The translations under genes and the position numbers were made by a program. The notes beneath the pieces were generated by a model, which worked only from the letters and a program-made list of their open reading frames with translations, was not told the DNA's origin and did no database searches. This document shows positions 14,512-21,866 of a stretch of 36,963 bases of DNA, one piece after another. The number at the start of each line of letters is the position of its first letter. Position 1 is the first letter of the stretch. Source of the DNA: JACDAS01 sp046262415 (GTDB taxonomy: Bacteria > Actinomycetota > Thermoleophilia > Gaiellales > Gaiellaceae); the NCBI GenBank assembly GCA_046262415.1, contig JBHEMU010000021.1, positions 1 to 36,963 on the forward strand. The letters run 5' to 3'.

Positions 14512-16710
14512 ATGGGTGTTCTCGAAGCATCGGAACGCCATCAGGACCTCGTCGACGAGCTGATCGCGGCCGTCGAGGAGTACAAGCCGGACGTCGACCG
14601 AGACCTGCTGGCGCGCGCCTTCCGCTACGCGGCGCGGGCGCACGAGGGCCAGCACCGGCAGTCCGGCGAGGCGTTCATCCACCACCCTCTGGGGGCCGCG
14701 AAGATCTGCGCGCAGCTCGAGCTCGACGAGCAGACGATCGCCGCCGCTCTCCTCCACGACGTCGTCGAGGACACGGAAGCGGTGATCGCCGACATCCGCT
14801 CCGAGTTCGGCAAGGACATCGCGGAGCTCGTCGAGGGGGTCACGAAGCTGACCCGGATCCAGTTCCAGAGCCGCGAGCACGCCGAGGCCGAGAACTACCG
14901 GAAGATGATCGTCGCGATGGCGAAGGACGAGTCGGTGATCCTGATCAAGCTCGCCGACCGGCTGCACAACATGCGGACGATCGAGTACCTCGGCAAGCAG
15001 AAGCAGATCCAGAAGGCGCGCGAGACCCTCGAGGTCTACGCGCCCCTCGCGCACCGCCTCGGCATCCACGCGATCAAGTGGGAGCTGGAGGACCTCGCAT
15101 TCGAGACCCTCCATCCGCGCAAGTACGAGGAGATCAAGACGATGGTCTCGGAGCGTCGAGCCGATCGCGAGGAGCACGTGCGGGAGGCCGCGGTGGTGCT
15201 GCAGAAGGAGCTGGACAAGGTCGACATCCCGGCGGAGATCTCGGGCCGCGCGAAGCACTTCTACTCGATCTACGACAAGATGGCCAAGAAGGGCCGCGAG
15301 TTCAACGAGATCTACGACCTGACGGCGATGCGCGTGATCGTCGAGCGGTCTGCCGAGGAGGGGACGCGCGACTGCTACGGCGCGCTCGGCCTTGTGCACG
15401 CGCTCTGGAAGCCGATGCCGGGCCGCTTCAAGGACTTCATCGCGATGCCGAAGTTCAACGGCTACCGCGCGCTGCACACGACCGTGATCGGCCCCGAGGG
15501 CAGGCCGCTCGAGATCCAGGTGCGCACCCGCGAGATGCACCGGATCGCGGAGCTGGGGATCGCGGCCCACTGGCTGTACAAGCGCGGGAAGGGCCGCAAG
15601 CGCGACGCGGCCGAGTGGCGCGGCTGGGTGAAGCAGCTGATGGACGTCGACGACGAGGCCGATCCGCGCGACTTCATCAAGAGCTTCCGCGGCGATCTCG
15701 AGGAGGTGTACGTCTTCACGCCGAAGGGCGAGGTGAAGACGCTTCCCGCCGGCGCGACGCCGATCGACTTCGCCTACGCGGTGCACACCGACGTCGGGCA
15801 CCGGACCGTCGGCTCCAAGGTCAACGGGCGGATCGTCCCCCTCCACTACCGGCTCTCGAGCGGCGATCGCGTCGAGATCCTGACGGCGAAGACCGGCCGG
15901 GGGCCCTCGCGCGACTGGGTCTCGCTCGCCGCCAGCTCGCGCGCGCGCAACAAGATCCGGCAGTTCTTCTCCCGGGAGACCCGCGAGGAGACCGAGCAGA
16001 AGGGCCGGGAGACGCTCGAGGCGGCGCTGAAGAAGCAGAACCTGCCCTACCGCAAGCTCGCCGGCTCCGCCGTGCTGGCCGGCGTGATCCGCGAGACCGG
16101 CTTCAAGAAGGCCGAGGACTTCTACATCGCGCTCGGCTCCGGGAAGCTACCGGCGGCCCAGATCGTCAACAAGGTGCTGCAGCGGCTGAAGACGTCCGGC
16201 GTCGTCGAGGAGGAGGCGGTCCCGCTCAAGGCGCCGCGCGAGCGCCACGTCGCGGCGAGCGACGCCTACGGCATCGACGTGCAGGGAATCGAGGACGTGC
16301 TCGTGCGGCTGGCGAAGTGCTGCACGCCCGTGCCCGGCGACGCCATCGTCGGCTACATCTCGCTCGGCAAGGGGATCACGATCCACCGCGACGACTGTCC
16401 GAACGTCAGGGCGCTGAAGCGGAACCCCGAGCGGTTCACGAGCGTCGGCTGGGACGGCGGCGCCACCCAGAGCTTTCGCGTCCAGATCGCCGTCGACGCC
16501 TGGGATCGGCCGCGCCTGCTCGAGGACGTGGCCCGCACGTTCGCCGAGCACGGCACGAACATCGTCGCGTACGGCGGCGGGGTCGAGGATCAGCTCGCGA
16601 AGAACTGGTACACGGCCGAGGTCGGCGACGTGGAGTCGCTGCGGGCGCTGCTCTCGTCGCTGCGGCAGATCGAGGCCGTGTTCGACGCGTACCGCGTCAC
16701 TCCGTCGTAG
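14512..16710 (+). CDS. rel: Bifunctional (p)ppGpp synthetase/hydrolase Rel
   Basis: 732 residues, the standard long RelA/SpoT architecture. The N-terminal hydrolase domain has the HD pair H82-D83 in LLHDVVEDT. The synthetase domain has RFKDFIAMPKFNGYRALHTT; R305-F-K-D is the RXKD form typical of bifunctional Rel rather than the EXDD of RelA-only enzymes. A TGS domain starts at about 400 (VYVFTPKGEVKTLPAGATP), followed by the helical and zinc-finger region with KCCTPVPGD, and a C-terminal ACT domain (about 655-732). It makes and degrades the stringent-response alarmone in response to stalled ribosomes. It is the last gene before strong terminators at 16814-16916. Confidence 0.96.
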   Translation: MGVLEASERHQDLVDELIAAVEEYKPDVDRDLLARAFRYAARAHEGQHRQSGEAFIHHPLGAAKICAQLELDEQTIAAALLHDVVEDTEAVIADIRSEFGKDIAELVEGVTKLTRIQFQSREHAEAENYRKMIVAMAKDESVILIKLADRLHNMRTIEYLGKQKQIQKARETLEVYAPLAHRLGIHAIKWELEDLAFETLHPRKYEEIKTMVSERRADREEHVREAAVVLQKELDKVDIPAEISGRAKHFYSIYDKMAKKGREFNEIYDLTAMRVIVERSAEEGTRDCYGALGLVHALWKPMPGRFKDFIAMPKFNGYRALHTTVIGPEGRPLEIQVRTREMHRIAELGIAAHWLYKRGKGRKRDAAEWRGWVKQLMDVDDEADPRDFIKSFRGDLEEVYVFTPKGEVKTLPAGATPIDFAYAVHTDVGHRTVGSKVNGRIVPLHYRLSSGDRVEILTAKTGRGPSRDWVSLAASSRARNKIRQFFSRETREETEQKGRETLEAALKKQNLPYRKLAGSAVLAGVIRETGFKKAEDFYIALGSGKLPAAQIVNKVLQRLKTSGVVEEEAVPLKAPRERHVAASDAYGIDVQGIEDVLVRLAKCCTPVPGDAIVGYISLGKGITIHRDDCPNVRALKRNPERFTSVGWDGGATQSFRVQIAVDAWDRPRLLEDVARTFAEHGTNIVAYGGGVEDQLAKNWYTAEVGDVESLRALLSSLRQIEAVFDAYRVTPS

Positions 16711-16813
16711 CCGCAGGTTCCCTCGTTCGAGCGATCCAGCTCGCGCCGCGATACCTGGGACGGGGGATGGACGGGCCGACCCGGCGCGGCTACAAAGAGA
16801 TGGGGAGAGGGAG

Positions 16814-16863
16814 GCCGACCGCCCGCTCGGTTCACGGCCGACGGGCGGGCGGCTCGAGTTTTT
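16814..16863 (+). terminator. Rho-independent terminator of rel
   Basis: GCCG/CGGC (16814-16817 with 16850-16853) and CCGCCCG/CGGGCGG (16819-16825 with 16842-16848) form a long stem. It is followed by GAG and a TTTTT run at 16859-16863. It lies about 100 nt after the rel stop. Confidence 0.7.
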
Positions 16864-16882
16864 CACCGGTGGGAATTGCACG

Positions 16883-16916
16883 AGGCGCGCCGTCTGTCCG
16901 GGCGGCGCGCCTTTCG
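16883..16916. terminator. Hairpin terminator between convergent genes
   Basis: AGGCGCGCCG (16883-16892) pairs perfectly with CGGCGCGCCT (16903-16912), followed by TTTCGTT on the plus strand. It is positioned between rel and the minus-strand GAF-like gene and can serve either direction. Confidence 0.65.
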
Positions 16917-16925
16917 TTCCGGTTC

Positions 16926-17305
16926 CTAGGACACCTCGGTCCAGGGAACACCGCCGGTATCCCAGCCGACGAGGCAGTGCGGCGCCACGAGGGCGGCCAC
17001 CCGCTCCATGAGCGCGTGCTCCTCCGGGCGGCCGGGGCGGGGGAGACGCGGAGCTCCGCCACGGTCGCGCCGGCGAAGGCGACGGGAAAGGACGCGGGCG
17101 GCGTAGTCAGGCGTCCGGTCTCGGGTCCGTTTGCCAGGACGCCGTCGTTGACGAACGCGATCCCCGCCCACGCGAAGCCGGCACGCTCGTGGAGCGCCCC
17201 GAGGACGGCGCGGAGCACGTCGTCGGCGTCGGCACCGCGGTTCAGGATCCGGTCGATCGCCTCGAGCGCGCCGCGCAGGGCCGGCGTGCGGTCGAGCGCG
17301 CTCAT
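16926..17305 (-). pseudogene. GAF-like domain gene with a single-base frameshift
   Basis: The ATG at 17305 begins MSALDRTPALRGALEAIDRI, then DVLRAVLGALHERAGFAWAG, a typical GAF-domain helix-strand pattern, up to FAGATVAELRVSPAP. The frame is then lost and resumes one frame over with PEEHALMERVAALVAPHCLV, ending WTEVS at TAG 16926-16928. Adding one C to the GCCCCGG run (plus-strand G-run 17034-17037) restores a continuous product of roughly 125 residues. It overlaps the thioesterase stop by ATGA, so it is the second gene of a minus-strand pair. It is either a fresh mutation or a homopolymer sequencing error. Ligand and role are unknown. Confidence 0.6.
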
Positions 17306-17772
17306 CGGGGAGCGGCGAGCTCGCAGTCTGCGCCCTCGAAGGCGGCGATCCGCTCCCTGTAGGACTCCGGGACGGGCACCGCCTTCCGCTCCGCGAGGTC
17401 GACGAGCACGAGCGTCTGGAGCGAGGTCACCATCAGCAGGTCGTCGTCCCGGCGGTAGGCGGAGTTCTCGAACGTGATGCTCGTCCGGCCGATCCGGCTG
17501 ATGCGGGCGAACACCTCGAGCGCGTCGTCGAACCGGGCCGGGGCGAAGTACTCGATCGTGCACGCCCGCATCACGAACTCGTGCTCGCCGGCCTCGAGCC
17601 GCAGCATGCCGAGGTGCCGGTGGTACTCGACGCGTGCCACGTCGAAGTAGGGGAGGTACCGGCCGTAGTAGACGATCCCCTGCGCGTCGGTGTCCGAGAA
17701 GCCGACCCGCGTGAAGGCCGAGAACTTGAACGGAGGACGACGATCGGTCGGACGGCCGGCGTCGATCGTCAC
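17302..17772 (-). CDS. Hotdog-fold acyl-CoA thioesterase (YbgC / 4HBT type)
   Basis: 156 residues. The 4-hydroxybenzoyl-CoA thioesterase signature FSDTDAQGIVYYGRYLPYFD is intact, including the catalytic aspartate (DTDAQG) and the Y-F-D-x-x-R segment, followed by EYFAPARFDDALEV and SITFENSAYR strands of the hotdog fold. It should hydrolyse acyl-CoA thioesters; chain specificity is not readable. The GTG at 17772 lies 6 nt behind a TAGCAT box located in the 9-nt gap to the phosphomannomutase gene. The next gene overlaps its stop (ATGA). Confidence 0.85.
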   Translation of the reverse strand: MTIDAGRPTDRRPPFKFSAFTRVGFSDTDAQGIVYYGRYLPYFDVARVEYHRHLGMLRLEAGEHEFVMRACTIEYFAPARFDDALEVFARISRIGRTSITFENSAYRRDDDLLMVTSLQTLVLVDLAERKAVPVPESYRERIAAFEGADCELAAPR

Positions 17773-17778
17773 GTGGGG

Positions 17779-17784
17779 ATGCTA
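17779..17784 (-). promoter_or_regulatory. -10 box of thioesterase gene
   Basis: On the minus strand this reads TAGCAT, ending 6 nt before GTG 17772. It overlaps the very end of the phosphomannomutase coding region, so the thioesterase pair can be transcribed separately. Confidence 0.5.
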
Positions 17785-19125
17785 ACCGCCGCGGATCGCG
17801 GCGAGCACCTCGTCGCGCTTTCGCTCCATCAGCTCGGGGGTCCGTGCCTCGAGGTTGAGGCGGAGCAGCGCCTCGGTGTTCGAGGGGCGGACGTTCATGC
17901 GCCACTGCGCGGCGTCGACGGAGATCCCGTCCAGGTGCGAGACCTCGCCCTCCGGCCCGAAGCGCTCCTTCAGCTCCTGCAGCTTCAGGGCCACGTCCGG
18001 CACCGGCGTGTTCAGCTCGCCCGTGATGAAGTAGCGCTCGCGGTAGGGACGCAGGACCTCGGAGAGCTTCTCGCCGCGCGTCGAGACGAGCTCGAGCATG
18101 AGCAGGAACGGCACCACCCCGGAGTCGGCCTGCGAGAAGTCCCGGAAGTAGTAGTGGCCGGAAACCTCGCCGCCGAAGGCGGCACCCTCCTCCCGCATGC
18201 GGTGCTTGATGAAGGCGTGCCCGACCCGGTTGACGAGCGGGATGCCGCCGGCGCGCTCGATCGTCTCTGGCACCGCCCAGCTGGCCCGGACGTCGTAGAT
18301 GATCTTCGCGCCGGCCTCGCGCGCGAGGATCGACTCGGCCAGCAGCGCCGTGACGAAGTCCCCGGGGATGAACTCACCGGAGTCGTCGACGAAGAAGCAG
18401 CGGTCGGCGTCGCCGTCGAACGCGACGCCGAAGTCGGCGCCCTCCTCGAGCGTCTTGCGCATGATGAACTCCCGGTTCTCCGGCAGCAGCGGGTTCGGCT
18501 CGTGGTTCGGGAACGTCCCGTCCGGCTCGAAGAAGCAGCGCACGGCGTCGATCGGAAGCCGCTCGAGCACCGGCGGCAGCATCGCGCCGGCCATGCCGTT
18601 GGCCGCGTCGATCACGATCCGCAGCGGCCGGATCCGCTCGAGGTCGACGAACGAGAGCACGCGGTCGACGTAGGCGGGCCAGATGTCCTTGCGGTGGATC
18701 AGAGCCCGATCGGCGGGTGGCTGGAAGTTGCCGAGGGCGCGCTCGCGGATCTCGAGCAGGCCCGACTCCCCGCCGACCGGCAGCGCGCCGCGACGCACGA
18801 TCTTCATACCCGTGTACTCCTTCGGGTTGTGTGACGCGGTGACGGCGATCCCGCCGTCCAGGCCGAGGTGGCCGACGGCGAAGTAGACCATCTCGGTCCC
18901 GACGAGCCCGAGGTCGAGCACCTCGGCGCCCGCGTCGGCCGCTCCCTCCATCGCCGCCTCGGCCATCGCCGGCGCGGACATGCGCATGTCCCGGCCGACC
19001 GCGATGCACCGGGGTTCGAACTGCTCCGCGTACGCCCGGCCGACCGCATAGGCGCCGTCCTCGTCCAGCTCGGTCGGGTAGACGCCGCGCACGTCGTACG
19101 CCTTGAAGACCTTCGGGTCGATCAC
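17782..19125 (-). CDS. manB: Phosphomannomutase/phosphoglucomutase
   Basis: 447 residues of the alpha-D-phosphohexomutase superfamily. Active-site phosphoserine loop TASHNPKEYTGMK, metal loop DGDADRCFF, sugar-binding GGEVSGHYYF and phosphate-binding RPSNTEALLR are all present in order. It interconverts mannose or glucose 1- and 6-phosphates for GDP-mannose or polysaccharide supply. The start is placed at GTG 19125 (MIDPKVFKAYDVRGVYP), which matches the family N terminus and lies 6 nt behind TACAGT. A longer in-frame start at 19275 would overlap the opposing promoter region and add residues unlike the family. Confidence 0.92.
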   Translation of the reverse strand: MIDPKVFKAYDVRGVYPTELDEDGAYAVGRAYAEQFEPRCIAVGRDMRMSAPAMAEAAMEGAADAGAEVLDLGLVGTEMVYFAVGHLGLDGGIAVTASHNPKEYTGMKIVRRGALPVGGESGLLEIRERALGNFQPPADRALIHRKDIWPAYVDRVLSFVDLERIRPLRIVIDAANGMAGAMLPPVLERLPIDAVRCFFEPDGTFPNHEPNPLLPENREFIMRKTLEEGADFGVAFDGDADRCFFVDDSGEFIPGDFVTALLAESILAREAGAKIIYDVRASWAVPETIERAGGIPLVNRVGHAFIKHRMREEGAAFGGEVSGHYYFRDFSQADSGVVPFLLMLELVSTRGEKLSEVLRPYRERYFITGELNTPVPDVALKLQELKERFGPEGEVSHLDGISVDAAQWRMNVRPSNTEALLRLNLEARTPELMERKRDEVLAAIRGG

Positions 19126-19131
19126 GCTCGC

Positions 19132-19137
19132 ACTGTA
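19132..19137 (-). promoter_or_regulatory. -10 box of manB
   Basis: On the minus strand this reads TACAGT, ending 6 nt before GTG 19125; it decides the start of manB. It is divergent from the gene at 19202. Confidence 0.55.
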
Positions 19138-19201
19138 AGGGAGACGCGTGAGGTTCTGGCTCCGGCGCCGGATATGTGCGATACCAACGAGGGAGGAGCC
19201 G

Positions 19202-19981
19202 ATGAAGACGTGTCTCGCGATCATGGCGGCGGCGGCGCTGGCGCTCCCGCAGCTCGCGCCGGCCAAGGAGATCACCTCGCTGCAGGTCTGCGGCGCGTCC
19301 GGCTGCGCCGCGGTGGCGAAGGCGAAGGCGAAGGACTTCTATTCGGACGGGGGCGAGCAGGCGCCCGAGGCCCGCGTGCCGGCCGTCGGCGCTTACTACG
19401 TCGTCAAGGTGGGCTTCGGCGACGGGACGAGGACACTCGCGACTCATCGGGTCTACGTGCCGGCGAGCGGCCTCGGCCTCAAGGCCGACGGGCCTTGGAC
19501 CGCCTTGACCGCGGCTCAGCGCGCCGCCCTCGACTCCGTCGACGTGGAGCCGTTTCCCGCACCGCGGCTCCAGCGGGTCGAGATCGCGGGCCGCGTCTCC
19601 GCCGACCCGAACGCGTACCTCGGGGTGATCGGCAGGAGCCAGACGCAGATCCCGAAGGCCGTCGGCAGCCCGCTGCAGGTGACCTTCCACTGGCGGGGCT
19701 CGCAGCACCCCTGGGCCGAGATCGGCTACCTCAACTACCTGCCGAGGGCGGACGTCCTCTTCGGCCCCGTCGGCTGGGTGGACGTCTCCGGCGAGCTGGC
19801 AACGCGCCTGGAGCGGGAGGCGGCGGGCCTCTCCCCACTGCCTCCCGGAAGCGGCTTCCCCTGGAGGCCGATGTCCCTCGCCGCGGGCGGCCTGGCGTTC
19901 GGCCTCACCGGCCTCGCCTGGCTGCTTCGTTCCCGGCGCCGGCGGCAGGCGCTTCCGCGAAGAGAACCGACGCCGGCCTGA
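19202..19981 (+). CDS. Secreted, membrane-anchored protein of unknown function
   Basis: 259 residues from ATG 19202, with a good SD (GAGGGAGGAG, 19191-19200). An N-terminal signal peptide (MKTCLAIMAAAALALPQLAPA) is followed by an exposed domain with a Cys pair in LQVCGASGC, and a C-terminal transmembrane helix (about 223-240) ending in a basic RSRRRRQALPRR tail. The domain has no motif I recognise. The ECF sigma factor starts 7 nt after its stop, so the three genes 19202-21801 probably form one unit. A sensor or target of that sigma system is a reasonable guess from position only. Confidence 0.7.
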   Translation: MKTCLAIMAAAALALPQLAPAKEITSLQVCGASGCAAVAKAKAKDFYSDGGEQAPEARVPAVGAYYVVKVGFGDGTRTLATHRVYVPASGLGLKADGPWTALTAAQRAALDSVDVEPFPAPRLQRVEIAGRVSADPNAYLGVIGRSQTQIPKAVGSPLQVTFHWRGSQHPWAEIGYLNYLPRADVLFGPVGWVDVSGELATRLEREAAGLSPLPPGSGFPWRPMSLAAGGLAFGLTGLAWLLRSRRRRQALPRREPTPA

Positions 19982-19988
19982 CCCGGGC

Positions 19989-20522
19989 GTGCGGGAGGAG
20001 CCCAGTGAGCAGCGTTTCCGCCGTGAGCAGGCCGACTTCGAGTCGCTCTTCCGGGCGCACTACCCGGAGATCGTGCGCTACCTCGCGGTCCGGCTGGGCT
20101 CCCGCGAGGAGGCCTCGGACCTCGCCTCCGAGGTGTTCGTCGAGGCCCTCCGTCGGGTGCCGCTCCTCCGCTGGCGCGGCAAGCCCGTGCTCGCGTGGCT
20201 CTACCGCGTGGCGTCCAACATGGCCGCGGACGAGTTGAGGAAGCGCGGCCGGATCGTGCCCTCCGCCGACGTGGAGCCCGAGGTCGCTCCCGTCGACCTC
20301 TCGGAGCAGCTCGCCGACCGGCAGGCGCTGCTCCGCGCCCTCGGCTCGCTCCCGGACGACTACCAGCTCGTCGTCCACCTCCGGCTGGTCGAGGGGTACT
20401 CGTTCGACGAAGTGGCCCGGATGACCGGGCGCAGCGTCGGCGCCTGCCAGATGGTGCTGCTCCGCGCGGGCCGGCTGCTGCGCAGCACGCTCAGGGAGGA
20501 GGGCATCCGTGCGATCGCGTGA
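19989..20522 (+). CDS. ECF-type RNA polymerase sigma factor
   Basis: 177 residues. Region 2 reads FESLFRAHYPEIVRYLAVRL, SDLASEVFVEALRRV and RGKPVLAWLYRVASNMAADELR; region 4 reads LPDDYQLVVHLRLVEGYSFDEVARMTGRSVGACQMVLLRA, with the usual helix-turn-helix. It directs RNA polymerase to a stress or envelope regulon. The GTG start at 19989 is 7 nt after the upstream gene's stop; the stop overlaps the next gene by 14 nt, typical of a sigma/anti-sigma pair. Its ECF group cannot be assigned here. Confidence 0.9.
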   Translation: MREEPSEQRFRREQADFESLFRAHYPEIVRYLAVRLGSREEASDLASEVFVEALRRVPLLRWRGKPVLAWLYRVASNMAADELRKRGRIVPSADVEPEVAPVDLSEQLADRQALLRALGSLPDDYQLVVHLRLVEGYSFDEVARMTGRSVGACQMVLLRAGRLLRSTLREEGIRAIA

Positions 20523-21801
20523 GGATCGCGAGCTGGCCGTCCGCCTCGCCCGCGTCCTCGACGGGCGTGAGCCCGGCGAGGGCGAGGTGCGCGAGCTCGC
20601 GTCGCTGCTCGAGCTCGCCGCAGCTCCGGCCCGGTTCGAGGTGAGCCCCGACGAGGTGGAGCGGGCGCTGCGGGCAGCGCCCGCTCCCAGGCCGGTCGCG
20701 CACCGCCGCCCCGTGCGGCGGCTCGTCCTCGCCGCGGGGGCCGTGGCGGCGGCTGCCGCAGCGCTCCTCGTCGCGACCGTCCTGCGCTCGCCCGGCCTCG
20801 ACGTCTCGGACGAGGCGCTCGCAGCACTCGGCGGGCCCCGCGGCGCGCTCAGGGTCGTCGAGCGGATCGAGCCGGCGCGGGCCGGGGCGTTCCCGCCGTC
20901 GATCCGGGTCGGCTGGCTCGACCTCGGCCGGCGCCGCGCGCTCTGGAATCAGTTCGTCGGCGGCCGGCTCGCGACCGTCACCCTGCTCGAGGGGCAGCGG
21001 GTGACGCGCTTCACGCTCCGCTCGAACACGGCGATCGTCGGGCCGAGCTGCCGGGCCTTCGCGAGCGGGTGCGCCGAGCTGGTCGACCCGGTCGAGCTCT
21101 ACCGCCGCGCGCTCCAGCGCGGAGTCGCCTCGACGTCGGAGGGGCGGAGCGGCAACCGCCGGGTGTACCGGCTGCGCCTCGCCGTGCAGCAGCTTCCCGA
21201 CAGCGTGCCGATCGAGCAGGTCGTCACGATCGACGCGGAGACGTTCCTGCCCTTGCGCATCGAGTGGCGCGAGCGCGGCGAGCGGACGTTCTCGATCATC
21301 ACCGTGCGCCTCGTCAAGGTCGTGTCCGCGTCCCAGGCGGCGGCGGCGATCAACCTGATGCTGCCGTCGAACGTCCGCATCGTCCAGCGCGTCGCGCCGA
21401 AGAACGGCGTCCGGCTGCTCGGGGTGCGCAGCCTGTCCGTCGAGCAGGCGAGGCGCCTGCCGGTGGCGCTGCAGTGGCTCGGGCCGACCTACGGCGGCCA
21501 GCCGGTGACCTCCGTCGAGGAGTTCCGCTGGAATGCGGGCCGGGCGCACCGGATCCGGTACGGAGACGCGCTCACGATCTGGAGCTACGGCGCCCTCGTC
21601 CCGCCCGCGCTCGCAGCGAGCCGGTACGTGCCCGCGAAGTCGATCCCGCTCGGAGAGGGCATCGTTCGCTTCTACACCACCGACGAGGGTCGCGTCGTCG
21701 CCGAGCTGGAGCGGGGAGGACGCGCGGTTGCGCTGATCGGGCCGCAGTTCGGGAAAGAGGATCTGTACACGACCCTGACCCGGCTTCGGCCACTCCGCTG
21801 A
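20509..21801 (+). CDS. Probable anti-sigma partner, single-pass membrane protein
   Basis: 430 residues. The cytoplasmic N-terminal part (1-65; REDRELAVRLARVLDGREPG...) is followed by a basic stretch and one transmembrane helix (about 72-92; LVLAAGAVAAAAAALLVATVL), then a large extracytoplasmic beta-rich domain (about 100-430) with repeats of strand-rich segments such as RVYRLRLAVQQLP and FLPLRIEWRERGERTFSIIT. The latter resembles the MucB/RseB- or LolA-like outer domains that sense lipids, but this is a style match only. The overlap with the sigma gene and the topology support an anti-sigma role. No HXXXCXXC zinc motif is seen in the N-terminal part. Confidence 0.65.
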   Translation: MRSREDRELAVRLARVLDGREPGEGEVRELASLLELAAAPARFEVSPDEVERALRAAPAPRPVAHRRPVRRLVLAAGAVAAAAAALLVATVLRSPGLDVSDEALAALGGPRGALRVVERIEPARAGAFPPSIRVGWLDLGRRRALWNQFVGGRLATVTLLEGQRVTRFTLRSNTAIVGPSCRAFASGCAELVDPVELYRRALQRGVASTSEGRSGNRRVYRLRLAVQQLPDSVPIEQVVTIDAETFLPLRIEWRERGERTFSIITVRLVKVVSASQAAAAINLMLPSNVRIVQRVAPKNGVRLLGVRSLSVEQARRLPVALQWLGPTYGGQPVTSVEEFRWNAGRAHRIRYGDALTIWSYGALVPPALAASRYVPAKSIPLGEGIVRFYTTDEGRVVAELERGGRAVALIGPQFGKEDLYTTLTRLRPLR

Positions 21802-21838
21802 AGCGCGACTGAGCCTCCGAAGGCGGGCAGCTTCGGCG

Positions 21839-21859
21839 GCCCGGCGTCGTTTCTACACT
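21839..21859 (+). promoter_or_regulatory. Start-proximal promoter of the cyclase-ATPase gene
   Basis: TACACT (21854-21859) ends 7 nt before ATG 21867. GCCCGG (21839-21844), one base off GTCCGG, lies 9 nt upstream of it. Confidence 0.5.
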
Positions 21860-21866
21860 TAGCACC

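Noticed and set aside
15078..17477. 799-codon plus-strand frame overlapping rel and the GAF-like gene
   Set aside because: An out-of-frame shadow of rel that runs through two terminators; no motif.
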